Positions 48,801-57,900 of a stretch of 64,000 nt of DNA are shown here, in pieces; within the stretch, counting starts at the first letter, position 1; every line of letters starts with the position of its first letter. A program made the translations under genes and the position numbers. The notes under the pieces are model-generated. The model did no database searches. It was not told the origin of the DNA and saw only the letters and a program-made list of their open reading frames with translations. This stretch comes from Rhizobium sp. CCGE 510 (GTDB taxonomy: Bacteria; Pseudomonadota; Alphaproteobacteria; Rhizobiales; Rhizobiaceae), in assembly GCF_000292525.1 (NCBI RefSeq), contig NZ_AEYF01000045.1:806001-870000 (forward strand), given 5' to 3'.

Positions 48801-51184
48801 CTCCAGCTCTCGCGGCCGGTGGCCTTGAACCAGTGCTGGCCGCCATCGGTCGAAACTTCCACGCCGGCAATGATGCCGCCGCCGAAATCCTGCGCCGTGC
48901 CGGTGATCGTCACGTGCTGCCCTTCGACAAAGCTTGCGCCGATGATCGGCGAGCTGATCGACGAGGTCGGCTTCAGCGCGTCGGTCGATTGAGTGGCCAG
49001 GATCAGGCTCGCATCGAGCGTGGTCGGCTGGATACCCATGTCCGCGAACATGTTGACCATAGCCTGCTGCACGTTGCGATCGGTCGACGTCGCCGGGCCC
49101 TGGTGGTTGTCACTCAGACCCCAGGACCAGAAAACCGTGCCGGCGCCGAAGACCAGCGCGCCGCTTGCCGCCCGGTACATGGTCAGGCTGTGGGTCGCCA
49201 CCGCATCGCCGACCGTGGTGCCGTAATCGCGCAGATAGGTGCTCACCGAGACCGAGGAGAGCGACAGGTTGATCAGCCCATCCGGACGGAAGCCATTCTC
49301 GACATCGGAATCCCATTCGTAGCCGAGCAGGTTCTGCACGAGATTATAGCTCTCGCCCTGCTGCAGCTCGGCGACATCGGTGTTGCGCCAGAAGCGCAGG
49401 TTGGAATAGTCGTAGGGGATGGAGATCGTATCCTGGCGGTAGCTGTCCACCTGGAACATCGTGCCTGTCAGCGAATTCTCCGGCTCCTGGCCTGCATCGG
49501 CATAGCGCGGATCGCGCCAGGTGCCGGTGCCGACATTGCTCGGATCCGAGCTCGTGCCCCAGGTTTCCTTGTAGCAGACCATAGTGCGGTAGGCCTGGCC
49601 GCTACCGTCGATGCTGCTTTCCCAGCGAACCTTCCAGTAGCACTCATTGCCGCTCCAGAAGGCGAGGTTGACGCCGGCATCGCGCGCCGCCTCGACATTG
49701 GCGCGCTGTTCGGCAGACCAGTATTCGTCGTGTCCCACGGAGAGATAGGCATCGTGGTTGAGCAGCAGGCTGCCGCTGCGAGCAGCATCGACGCCCGAAA
49801 TATAGGACACGTCGTAGCCGTTCTGCTCCAGCCACGAGATGGCGGAGGATTCGACGCCGAAGATGTAGTCGTGCGAGCCGCCGATCGGGCTCGTATTGGT
49901 AATGATCGGCCTGTTGTAGCTGACCGCCGAGGCACGGCCGATCGCCTGCAGGCCGCAGCTGCAGTTCGGCGGCAGGTAGCCGATCATGGCAGCCGGATCG
50001 ACGGGCACTTCGCCATAATAGAGGCTGGCGCCGCCCCAGGCATTATAAGCCTGCCATGTCGTGTCGGACGTCTGGAAGACGATATTGCTGGTGGAGGCGT
50101 CGTCGCGCACGACGAAGGGAATGATGCTGGCGTCCTCGGTGCCGTCCTCCCGCACCAGCTTGGCAAAATAGACGCCGGAGACCGCGTCGGTCGGAATCTG
50201 CCAGCTCGCCGAGACCGACCAGTTGCCGCAATCGATGAGGCCGAGCGACATATCGACGATCGGATGCGGCTGGATCTGCGCCGTGGTCAGCGATTGTTCG
50301 ATCGAGTCGACCTTGCGCGCGCCGTCGCCGCCATAATAGCCCATTCGGTAGATATCGATGCGGTAATGGGTGGAATCGGTGGCGATCTTGAAATCGACCG
50401 TCTGGCCGATATTCGTGCTGATTTCGGTGGCGAAGCCCTGGATGGTGCCGCCGCCGTCGCCCTCCAGACCCCACTCGCTGATCGGGTTGCCCTGCTTCAG
50501 GTTTTCGAGGGCGATCTTGTTGGGCGTCGCCGCAGCCGAAGCCGGCGCCACCGGTGCCACTAGCGCTGTCGGGGCCGCGGTCGTCTCAGCAGAAACATCC
50601 TGGCTCGGCTCCACCGAGATGGATGCTATCGAGGCCTGAAGGCGCAACGAAGCCGTGCCGACACTGCTGGAAGAACCGACCGGCGCCGCCGTATTGACAC
50701 TGCCGGTATCGGCATCGCTAGTAACACCTGTAAGCGCGGGCGCGGCAGGCAGTGTCGCAGCCTCCTCGGACGGATCCGGGCCAAGCACCGTGCGTTGCAA
50801 TGTCGAGGCAGGCGTCTGGAAGACCGTCGCAACCGACGCCGTCTTTGTGGACGTGTCCTGTGCACCGCCATCGCCAGCAGGTGCCTGCATCGTCGTCGAC
50901 GATGCAGGGGACGATTGCATGTCGCCTGATGGTATCAGGGAAGATGTGACCGTGCTTGTGAAGGAGGATTGGACGGTTGCGCTGCCCTGATTGGCAAAGC
51001 TTGGGGAACCATCGGTACTTCTCGACGACACGACCGTCGCGGATGCAAGGACTGCGCTCCAGGCGGAGGGTGCACGACAGATACTCAACACTCCACCAAA
51101 TGTACTCAGATACTCACGATTACTCACATGAATTCTCCGCATCAGCGGCGTCCCCTTCCGCATCGCCGGCCCTTCGACCGCCAT
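45851..51184 (-). CDS. Giant surface/secreted protein with DMFase-beta-like, Ig-like, cadherin-like and DUF4082 domains, copy 1
   Basis: This 1777-residue protein has no Sec signal. Residues 50-220 are low-complexity Ser/Thr/Ala. Residues 223-735 resemble the C-terminal domain of the N,N-dimethylformamidase beta subunit (YRIDIYRMGYYGG; SVGHDEYWSAEQR near 486; FWSGNECYW near 512). An Ig-like domain (about 740-835) is followed by four DUF4082 domains alternating with three cadherin-like repeats (PVAANDNGYTTYSNTAL-type). The protein ends in a DUF4082 domain (NYYVDVAFKPQLAA). No RTX glycine-rich repeats are seen. Operon position implies export by the adjacent type I system. ATGs at 51163 and 51142 are alternative starts. 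Confidence 0.85.
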   Translation of the reverse strand: MAVEGPAMRKGTPLMRRIHVSNREYLSTFGGVLSICRAPSAWSAVLASATVVSSRSTDGSPSFANQGSATVQSSFTSTVTSSLIPSGDMQSSPASSTTMQAPAGDGGAQDTSTKTASVATVFQTPASTLQRTVLGPDPSEEAATLPAAPALTGVTSDADTGSVNTAAPVGSSSSVGTASLRLQASIASISVEPSQDVSAETTAAPTALVAPVAPASAAATPNKIALENLKQGNPISEWGLEGDGGGTIQGFATEISTNIGQTVDFKIATDSTHYRIDIYRMGYYGGDGARKVDSIEQSLTTAQIQPHPIVDMSLGLIDCGNWSVSASWQIPTDAVSGVYFAKLVREDGTEDASIIPFVVRDDASTSNIVFQTSDTTWQAYNAWGGASLYYGEVPVDPAAMIGYLPPNCSCGLQAIGRASAVSYNRPIITNTSPIGGSHDYIFGVESSAISWLEQNGYDVSYISGVDAARSGSLLLNHDAYLSVGHDEYWSAEQRANVEAARDAGVNLAFWSGNECYWKVRWESSIDGSGQAYRTMVCYKETWGTSSDPSNVGTGTWRDPRYADAGQEPENSLTGTMFQVDSYRQDTISIPYDYSNLRFWRNTDVAELQQGESYNLVQNLLGYEWDSDVENGFRPDGLINLSLSSVSVSTYLRDYGTTVGDAVATHSLTMYRAASGALVFGAGTVFWSWGLSDNHQGPATSTDRNVQQAMVNMFADMGIQPTTLDASLILATQSTDALKPTSSISSPIIGASFVEGQHVTITGTAQDFGGGIIAGVEVSTDGGQHWFKATGRESWSYNWVVQASGTYTILSRAVDDSVNLEAPSSGKQVTVTLPGTQGLWTLAEKPAVEVAIDRDSVELGLRFQTTTAGSVEGIRFYKGFYNIGDHVVSLWSANGTLLATGVSVDEPLSGWQTVMFSSPIQIAAGTTYVASYHSGGFFSLTNNYFTGGTYASGAVKAVDGGGVFAYGTTAGTFPGQSPGTGTNYWVDVVFDAGPNSAPVATDDTGLTITRNDSVVISIASLIGNDTDPNGDAMTISAVGNAVNGTVTLNRQNGTVIFTPTNNYSGPASFTYTLSDGRGGTDQGNVSLTVNQGPAGETLFTSSEGPTGASFSEGQSLELGMRFVASSSGMISGIRYYRAVGDTGAHTGSLWAADGTLVATVTFADSGSVSGWQTATFTNPVHIAAGTTYVASYHTTGSYVATSDYFTSAHTNGALTALAGSNGVFGNGTDFPTSSYQSSNYWVDVVYSQTSNAAPVAANDNGYTTYSNTALSIGAASLLANDHDADGDPLSITGATGAVNGTVSFNSQTKSVTFTPTAGYMGAASFSYSISDGYGGTASATVSLAVNSQPGGGTTASLFTGADTSAVAAANDPNSVELGVKFIASANGQITGLTYYKSAQDTDTHVGSLWTASGQLVGQATFINETASGWQTVSFTQPINVTAGATYVASYHSNGFYSATANYFTTDHTNGALTAPSSAASGGNGLYAYGSGSLFPAASYNASNYWVDVLYQQGGAQNARPVAANDSGFSTNTGTPITIQASVLLANDADADGDPLVITGVSGAVNGSVAYDAQAQTVTFTPTAGYSGPASFSYAIADGKGGTASAQVALTINGGQTAGPEQNLFAAGATPSIVSINDNQQINLGMKFQADTSGWITGIRFYKGADNTGSHNGYLWTASGTLLGSVTFNNETASGWQTAQLTQQIAIQADTAYVVSYSSNGNYSATGNYFASDVTNGDLKAPGGSNGVYAYGAGGLFPTASYNSTNYYVDVAFKPQLAA

Positions 51185-51412
51185 AGCAAGACGTTCATTC
51201 TGGCACCTTTGCTAAGGGAACGTACGACAGCAATCCGGGGTATGAGGGAGGTATTCCCTACGCCCATAGGATGATGCTCACCGCATACCGGCCGACCCCA
51301 AAGCTGCCTACGGATCTGCCAAGTGGCTGACGCTGATTGAAAGGAATTCTGATTTCGTATTGTTTCGCCGGTCCCGCTGGTCAACTCGAGCGTTGTTCTG
51401 CGCCGCCCCGTG
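51185..51412. other. Gap between giant gene 1 and CobW-type gene 2
   Basis: These 228 bases hold no gene I can support. The promoter of giant gene 1, if separate from the upstream genes, would lie here; I see no convincing -35/-10 pair. Confidence 0.4.
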
Positions 51413-52597
51413 CTACCAGGCCGGAAACGGATCTTCGAGGGCGGCCCAGTCGCGCGGATCGGCGCTGGCGAGGCATCCGTCCAGTGCGGTCCGCACACTT
51501 GTCTCGTCCATATCAACGCCGATAAAAACCAATTCCTGCCGGCGGTCGCCCCAAGCGCTGTCCCATCGGCTCTGCAGATGCCGATGAAACTGCTGATGGC
51601 TCGGCCAGTCCTGTCGGGGCACGGCTGCCCACCAGAGCCCCATAGGCTCGCAGCGCCTTTGGACCCCGGCAGCCGACATCAGGCCCACATGGCGCGGGCG
51701 CGTGGCAAGCCAGAAATGACCCTTGGCGCGCAGCACTCCCGGCCAGGGCTCGTCCAGGAATGCCCGAAACCGCATGGGATCGAAGGGACGCCTCGTGCGA
51801 TAGACAAAGCTTGAGACCCCGTATTCCTCCGTTTCCGGAACATGCTCATCCGGGTTGTACAATTCCTTGTGCCACAGGGGATGCGCAGCGGCCTTTGCTT
51901 CATCGAAGAGGCCTGTATTCAGGACGGTTGAAAGAGAAATCGTGCCGAAATCCGTCTCCACCTGGCGTGCGTCCGGGTTGAGAGACGTAACTATCTTGCT
52001 CACCTCTGCGCGGACCTTATCAGTCGCGTCCGAGATCTTGTTGATCACGACGACATCGGCAAACTCGATCTGATCCACCAGCAGGTCGATGAGTGTGCGC
52101 CGGTCCTCACCGTCGCGCTGCAGGCCGCGATCGGCAAGCAGATCGGCACTGCTGTAGTCGGCTAACAGGTTTGCAGCGTCGACCACGGTGACCATTGTGT
52201 CGAGCCTGGCAAAATCGGCGAGCGAGGCGCCGTTCTCGTCGCGGAAGGAAAATGTTGCCGCAATGGGGCGTGGCTCGGCAATGCCGGTGCCTTCGATCAA
52301 CAGATAGTCGTATCGCCGCTCTTCGGCCAGTCGTCGTACTTCCGTCAGGAGGTCGTTGCGCAGGGTACAGCATATGCAGCCATTGCTAAGCTCGATCAAT
52401 GTCTCCGTCGTATGCGAAAGGTTGCAGCCGCCGTCTCGAATGAGACTGGCGTCTATGTTCACTTCGCTCATATCGTTGACGATGACGGCGACCCGCAGGC
52501 CCTGACGGTTATTCAGCACATGGCTGAGGAGCGTCGTCTTACCAGCGCCGAGGAAGCCGGCCAGCACGGTTACCGGGAGCCGCTCGATCCCGTTCAT
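51413..52597 (-). CDS. COG0523 (CobW/ZigA-type) metallochaperone GTPase, copy 2
   Basis: This 394-residue paralogue of the GTPase at 44.6 kb has P-loop GFLGAGKTTLLSHVL, metal motif NGCICCTLRNDLL, IEGTGIAEP and INKISD, then a CobW_C domain. It ends at DPFPAW, exactly where copy 1 continues into its histidine tail, so the tail is absent. The start at 52597 has an AAGGGA site six bases upstream. The gene follows the second giant gene by 98 bases on the same strand, repeating the giant-then-GTPase arrangement. Confidence 0.88.
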   Translation of the reverse strand: MNGIERLPVTVLAGFLGAGKTTLLSHVLNNRQGLRVAVIVNDMSEVNIDASLIRDGGCNLSHTTETLIELSNGCICCTLRNDLLTEVRRLAEERRYDYLLIEGTGIAEPRPIAATFSFRDENGASLADFARLDTMVTVVDAANLLADYSSADLLADRGLQRDGEDRRTLIDLLVDQIEFADVVVINKISDATDKVRAEVSKIVTSLNPDARQVETDFGTISLSTVLNTGLFDEAKAAAHPLWHKELYNPDEHVPETEEYGVSSFVYRTRRPFDPMRFRAFLDEPWPGVLRAKGHFWLATRPRHVGLMSAAGVQRRCEPMGLWWAAVPRQDWPSHQQFHRHLQSRWDSAWGDRRQELVFIGVDMDETSVRTALDGCLASADPRDWAALEDPFPAW

Positions 52598-52695
52598 CGG
52601 CATCCCTTGAACGTGAGCGGCCCGAGGGACCGTCGCCGCGGCGATTTGCGTCGTATTAGCCTCATTTGAACCCCGTTCGTAACCTTGTCCTTGCT

Positions 52696-55600
52696 TCACC
52701 CGACGAGCTGCGGTCGGAAGACCACGTCGGCATAGTAATTCGATGAATCGTAGGAGTTGGCCGGGAAGAGACCTGCGGTGGCGGATCCGCCATACGCATA
52801 GACGCCGTTGCCACCGGCGACCGCGCTTGATTGGGCCGTCAACGGACCGTTGGTGACGGCACTGGCAAAGAAACCATCGGTTGCCACGTAGCCACCGGTG
52901 GTGTGGTAGGAGGCGACATAGGCTGTATTGGCGGCGATGGTGACCGGCGTTGTGAAGTTCACCGTCTGCCAGCCGCTCCCGGTGGTGCCGGCGAAGGTGG
53001 CGGTGGCGAGCTTGGTGCCCGTCGTGGTCCACAGGTCGACGACGTTCTGGCCGTTGTCGTTGGCGCTGCGGTAGAACTTGATGCCGGTAACGTCACCGGC
53101 AACGTTCGACTGGAACTTGACGCCAAGCTCGAGCTGCTGACCATCGTTGAGGTTGGTCTGGGTCGGCGTGCTGGAGGCGGAGAACAGGCTGTAGGTCGTT
53201 GCCGTCGCCGACACCGCGACATTGAAGCTTTCGTTGGCGGCAAGGCCGCCAAGGTCGGTCGCCGTCACTTTGACGCCGTAGGTGCCAGCGGTCGTCGGCG
53301 TGCCGGAGAAGGTCCTCGTCGTGGCGTTGAAGCTCAGCCAGGCAGGCAGCGCCGTGCCATCGGCGGCCGTTGCCGAGTAGGTCAGCGTCTCGCCGCTGTC
53401 GACATCGGTGAAGGTCGTGGTCGGCAGCACGAAGGAGAAGGCGGAGCCGACGGTGGCATTCTGGGCCGCCGTCTGGACGGCCAGCACCGGCGCATCGTTG
53501 GCGCCATGGATGGTGACGGTAAGATTGGCCGTGGCCGTGGCGCCGGCGGTATCGCGCATCGTATAGCTGAAGACATCGCTCAGCGTGTTGGTCGACAGGC
53601 GCAGAGCCTGGACGGCGGTATTGGCCTCGTTGACCGCATAACTATAGACGCCCGATGCACTGAGCACGAGACTGCCATAGGTGCCATTCAATGCCGTGCC
53701 GAGCGTGCCTGATGTCGCACCGAAGACCACTGCCGTGACGGTCTTGGTATCACCGGCATTCGGATCGGTGTCGTTGGTCAGCACGTTGCCGCTCGCAACC
53801 GCACCACCCGAACCGTTTGCCACCCCGCCCTTCTCGGTCGCGTCACCCACATCGGCAACTGCCGTCGGCGGCGTATTGCCAGGCGTCGACACGGCGATGT
53901 TGAAGCTCTCGTTGGCGGCAAGGCCGCCAAGGTCTGTCGCCGTCACCTTGACGCCGTAAGTGCCTGATGTCGTCGGCGTGCCGGAGAAGGTCCGCGTCGT
54001 GGCGTTGAAGCTCAGCCAGCCGGGCAGTGCCGTGCCGTCGGCGGCCGTTGCCGAATAGGCCAGCGTCTCGCCGCTGTCGACATCGGTGAAAGTCGTCGTT
54101 GGAACGACGAAGGAGAAGGCAGTGCCGACGGTGGCATTCTGGCCCACCGTCTGGACGGCCAGCACCGGCGCATCGTTAGCGCCATGGATGGTGATGGTGA
54201 TATTTGCCGTGGCGGTCGCGCCGGCGGTATCGCGCATCGTGTAGCTGAAGACATCGCTCAGCGTGTTGGTCGACAGGCGCAGAGCCTGGACGGCGGTATT
54301 GCTCTCGTTGACGGCATAACTATAGGCGCCCGATGCACTGAGCACGAGACTGCCATAGGTGCCATTCAATGCCGTGCCGAGCGTGCCTGACGTCGCACCA
54401 AAGACCACTGCCGTGACGGTCTTGGTGTCTCCGGCATCCGCATCGGTATCGTTGGTCAGCACATTGCCGCTGGCAACCGCGCCGCCCGAACCGTTGGCCA
54501 CTCCGCCCTTCTCGGTCGCGTCGCCCACATCGGCAACCGCCGTCGGTGTCGTGTTCGGCGTTGTCGATGCCGGGCGGAAGACCACATCGGCATAGTAGTT
54601 GGCGGCGTTGAAGGTGGCATTCGGGAAAATGCCTGCGGTAGCGGAGCCGCCATAGGTGTATACGCCGTTGCCGCTGGCTGGCGCCGTCAGCGGTCCGCTC
54701 GTCACATTGGCGATGAAGTAGTCGGTGGTTGTCGAGTAATTGCCGGTATTGGTGTGATAGGATGCCGTGTAGGTCTGCCCGGGCGTCAGGCTCACTGGGC
54801 TGGTGAAATAGGCAGTCTGCCAGCCGCTGGCGGTCTCGTTTGTGAAGGTGAGGGTCGCAATCCGCGTCCCAGTGCTCGACCACAGCGAGCCTGTATGCGT
54901 CCCCGTGTCCAGGCTGCCCTTGTAGAAACGAATACCGGTGACGGTGCCTGCCGCGGAGGTCTGGAATTTGACACCGAGCTCGACGGCTGACGAATCATCG
55001 GTATTGACCACCGCCGGTGTCGCCGCGCCAAAGAGAGAGGTAAAACTTGCCCCGGTTACGGTGACCGTGCGTCCGGCCGAGGGTGTTTCAAGGTTGATGT
55101 TATCGTCGACGGCCCGCGACCGGATAGTGTAACTGCCCGCGACCTGCGGCGACCACGTATAAGTCCAATTCTCATCGCCTGTCGCCGGATGCCAGCTCGC
55201 CCCGTTGTCGGTCGAAACCTCGACACTGGCGATGACACCGCCGCCCGTATCGGTGGCGGTACCTGTAATCGTGACTGTGGAGCCAACGGTTGCCGCTGAC
55301 GGCCCCGTTATAACGGAAGTCGGTGCAACATGGTCCGTAGAACCGGTCGTGGCGACGAGTCCGGATTGCAGCGTCCCAGGCTGAATGCCCATGTCGGCCA
55401 GCAAATTCACCATCGCCTGCTGCACGCGGGGATCGGTCGGGGTCGCCTGATTATCGTGATTGTCGCTCAGCCCCCATGTCCAGTAGACTGTGCCGGCCCC
55501 GAACACCAGTGCACCGCTCGGCGCACGATAGAGCGTCAGATTGTGGGTGGCGGTCGCGTTGCCGGTCGTGTTTCCGTAGTCGAGCAAGTAAGTGCTGACC

Positions 55601-57900
55601 GGAAGCGTCGTCGATGACAGCTTCACGAGGCCGGCCGGATCGAAGCCGTTATCGGGCGCTTCGTCCCATTCGTAACCGAGATAGTTCTTGGTGAGCGTCG
55701 CCGTCTGGCCAGGCTGAAGATTGGCGACGCTCGTATTGCGCCAGAAGCGCAGGTTGGCGTCGTCGTATCCGACCGTAATCGCGCTAAGATTGCTGCCGAC
55801 ATCGTCGACCTTAAACAACTGCCCGGTCAGCGAGTTTTCCGGGTTTCCGCCACCGATAGCAGGGGGGCTTAGACGCGGATCACGGAAGGTGCCCGTCCAT
55901 TGGTTGGTGGGGTCGATGCTGGCGCTGGGCGACCATGTCTCCTTGTAGGAGATGAGGGTCCGATAAGGCGTTCCGTCAGCGCTGTAGGCATTGCCCCAAC
56001 GGGTGCGCCAATAGACCTCGTTGCCACTCCAGAACATCAGGTTGACGCCGGCATCGCGTGCAGCTTCGACATTGGTCCTCTGCTGTCCAGACCAGTATTC
56101 GTCGTGCCCGGCATCGATATAGGTCTTGTGATTGAGCAGAAGACTGCCATAGCGGTCGACGTCGACGCCCGACATATAGGAGACGTCATAGCCGTTCTGT
56201 TCCAGCCAGTAGATGCCCGCATATTCGGCGCCGAACAGATAGTCCTGTGGGCCTGCATAGGTGCCAACCCCGCCGCGGGTCGCAATCGGCCTGTTGTAGC
56301 TGACAGCATAGGCGCGACCAGCGCCCTGGCCCGTCGCGGGGCCGTTGCCGCCATAGAAGTTTGCACCACCCCAGCCGTTGTAAGCTTGCCAGGTCTCGTC
56401 TGCGGTCTGGAAGACGATGTCGCTGTGGCTGGCATCGTCGCGCACGATGAACGGGATTTGATTTTCGCCAGAGGTGCCATCCTGGCGCACGAGTTTGGCG
56501 ATATAGACGCCTGAGACGGCATCATCAGGTACGGTCCACGAAGCTGAGACCGCCCAGTTGCCGGCATCGACGGTGCCGGTCGTAGCATTGCGCAACGGGC
56601 TGGGCTGGGTCTGCAATCCGGTATGCTGCATGGTCGCGACCTTGCGGGCGCCCATGCCGCCATAATAGCCGAGCCGGTATATATCGATCCGGTAGTTGGT
56701 GGAATTTGTGTTGATCTTGAAGCTGACGGTCTTGCCGTTGTCGACGCTAATGTCGGTCGCAAACCCCTCGATGTTGGTGCTGCCGGCACCGTCGATGCCC
56801 CACTCGCTCTCCGGATTGCCCTGCTTCTGGTTTTCCAGCACGATCGCGTTGCTGGTCGCCGCCGCAGCGGCCGCCAGATCTTGCGTCGTCAACGAGCGCT
56901 GCGCAGAAGGTTGAGGCGGTGTCATCACCGAGCCGGAAAGGATGCCGACACCCTTCGTGGTGGTGCCCTTTCCGGTCTCTCCGCCGCCGGGCAACGATCC
57001 GTTCAGGGCCGTGGATTCTGTCCAATTTGCGGTTCCGGTCCAGCCCGAGAGAGGAGACAGGCTACGATCGAGAAGCGGGTCGCTAACCGAGGCTCCGATG
57101 GCCTTCTTGATCGACTCCACATAGTCCGGCCCTTCGGTCAGCCGTGTTCCCGGCAACTGACCATCTTGCTGAAGCAAGGCGCCGCCATGGGCCCAATCGA
57201 GAATCCGTGTGGGAGACGTATAGTAGCCGCACCCGCACACACCAAAGGGCATGCCAAACGCCAGCGCATTTGCTCCAGCATGCTGCCCGGTCGACTGCGC
57301 CGACGGGCTCGACTCGAGAATGACGACTTTGCCCGAGGACGCACGCCCGCCCGCTACGGTCGCAGAACCCTGCACCGAAACTGTCGGTGCAGGGCTTTGC
57401 GGCAGATACGGAGCCAAAGGATCGTCGCCGATGAAGCTCATTCCAGCGTAGGTGCGATAAAGCGACGATTGCGCTCCCAATGCAACCCCGTTCGCGTTCC
57501 GCTCGAAACCTGCAAAACCAGGCGTGTGAGCGGACACCCGAGACGCGGCACTGTCACCGCGTCGAAGCTCCGTCTCCCGATTTGCTTCGAAAGCGTCGGC
57601 TAAGGCCGGCGGTGTGCGGGTGATATTGGCCCGATCGTCCGCTTCGCCGATCACACCCGCTCTATGTTCAGCGTCATGCTCGTTGAGCGCCGCGTTGTTG
57701 TCGGGACTGTCGACAAGCGCACCATGCTTGTTTCCATCCGTAGTTTGGACGGATGCCGCAAGTTGAGCACTATCGCCGCGCTTTTCGGCAGGCTTGTGCG
57801 GCTTTCCCTTTCCGCTGGCGGTCAACCAACCGGGAAACAACGAATCCACCAGGAGTGAGCGCGAGGTCCATCGACGAGCGTTGCGATACATGGCAGACAC
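52696..57900 (-). CDS. Giant surface/secreted protein with DMFase-beta-like, Ig-like, VCBS/cadherin-like and DUF4082 domains, copy 2
   Basis: This 1734-residue paralogue of the protein at 45.9 kb has no Sec signal. Its first 350 residues are hydrophilic and unlike copy 1. The DMFase-beta-like domain spans about 353-835 (GHDEYWSGQQR near 600, FWSGNEVYWR near 625). An Ig-like domain (about 845-935) and a DUF4082 domain (about 957-1110) follow. Next come two nearly identical 226-residue units, each a VCBS-type repeat plus a dystroglycan-cadherin-like domain (WLSFNATTRTFSGTP), and a terminal DUF4082 ending NYYADVVFRPQLVG. The C-termini of both giants are alike, which suggests shared export or anchoring. 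No RTX repeats are present. Confidence 0.85.
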   Translation of the reverse strand: MSAMYRNARRWTSRSLLVDSLFPGWLTASGKGKPHKPAEKRGDSAQLAASVQTTDGNKHGALVDSPDNNAALNEHDAEHRAGVIGEADDRANITRTPPALADAFEANRETELRRGDSAASRVSAHTPGFAGFERNANGVALGAQSSLYRTYAGMSFIGDDPLAPYLPQSPAPTVSVQGSATVAGGRASSGKVVILESSPSAQSTGQHAGANALAFGMPFGVCGCGYYTSPTRILDWAHGGALLQQDGQLPGTRLTEGPDYVESIKKAIGASVSDPLLDRSLSPLSGWTGTANWTESTALNGSLPGGGETGKGTTTKGVGILSGSVMTPPQPSAQRSLTTQDLAAAAAATSNAIVLENQKQGNPESEWGIDGAGSTNIEGFATDISVDNGKTVSFKINTNSTNYRIDIYRLGYYGGMGARKVATMQHTGLQTQPSPLRNATTGTVDAGNWAVSASWTVPDDAVSGVYIAKLVRQDGTSGENQIPFIVRDDASHSDIVFQTADETWQAYNGWGGANFYGGNGPATGQGAGRAYAVSYNRPIATRGGVGTYAGPQDYLFGAEYAGIYWLEQNGYDVSYMSGVDVDRYGSLLLNHKTYIDAGHDEYWSGQQRTNVEAARDAGVNLMFWSGNEVYWRTRWGNAYSADGTPYRTLISYKETWSPSASIDPTNQWTGTFRDPRLSPPAIGGGNPENSLTGQLFKVDDVGSNLSAITVGYDDANLRFWRNTSVANLQPGQTATLTKNYLGYEWDEAPDNGFDPAGLVKLSSTTLPVSTYLLDYGNTTGNATATHNLTLYRAPSGALVFGAGTVYWTWGLSDNHDNQATPTDPRVQQAMVNLLADMGIQPGTLQSGLVATTGSTDHVAPTSVITGPSAATVGSTVTITGTATDTGGGVIASVEVSTDNGASWHPATGDENWTYTWSPQVAGSYTIRSRAVDDNINLETPSAGRTVTVTGASFTSLFGAATPAVVNTDDSSAVELGVKFQTSAAGTVTGIRFYKGSLDTGTHTGSLWSSTGTRIATLTFTNETASGWQTAYFTSPVSLTPGQTYTASYHTNTGNYSTTTDYFIANVTSGPLTAPASGNGVYTYGGSATAGIFPNATFNAANYYADVVFRPASTTPNTTPTAVADVGDATEKGGVANGSGGAVASGNVLTNDTDADAGDTKTVTAVVFGATSGTLGTALNGTYGSLVLSASGAYSYAVNESNTAVQALRLSTNTLSDVFSYTMRDTAGATATANITITIHGANDAPVLAVQTVGQNATVGTAFSFVVPTTTFTDVDSGETLAYSATAADGTALPGWLSFNATTRTFSGTPTTSGTYGVKVTATDLGGLAANESFNIAVSTPGNTPPTAVADVGDATEKGGVANGSGGAVASGNVLTNDTDPNAGDTKTVTAVVFGATSGTLGTALNGTYGSLVLSASGVYSYAVNEANTAVQALRLSTNTLSDVFSYTMRDTAGATATANLTVTIHGANDAPVLAVQTAAQNATVGSAFSFVLPTTTFTDVDSGETLTYSATAADGTALPAWLSFNATTRTFSGTPTTAGTYGVKVTATDLGGLAANESFNVAVSATATTYSLFSASSTPTQTNLNDGQQLELGVKFQSNVAGDVTGIKFYRSANDNGQNVVDLWTTTGTKLATATFAGTTGSGWQTVNFTTPVTIAANTAYVASYHTTGGYVATDGFFASAVTNGPLTAQSSAVAGGNGVYAYGGSATAGLFPANSYDSSNYYADVVFRPQLVG
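53210..54565 (-). repeat. Two 678-bp tandem repeats inside giant gene 2
   Basis: Copies 53210-53887 and 53888-54565 line up at a constant 678-bp offset (226 codons). For example, the same CAGCGTGTTGGTCGACAGGC sequence occurs at 53581 and 54259. They differ at scattered bases only, so the duplication is recent or kept uniform by recombination. Confidence 0.85.

Noticed and set aside
48833..50563. 576-codon plus-strand frame opposite giant gene 1
   Set aside because: Antisense shadow of the DMFase-like and Ig-like regions; no start signal or family match.
51082..51126. Four TACTCA copies within 45 bp near the 5' end of giant gene 1
   Set aside because: They fall inside the likely coding sequence with uneven spacing (21, 8, 10 bases). 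They could matter only if the true start is further downstream, for which I see no support.
51200..51215. TGGCAC followed by TTGCT, resembling a sigma-54 promoter
   Set aside because: The GG-to-GC distance is seven bases instead of ten, and it points away from the minus-strand genes.
45851..57900. Many spaced repeats that might be mistaken for a CRISPR array
   Set aside because: Periods of about 226-260 codons in one reading frame reflect protein domain repeats, not short DNA repeats with spacers.
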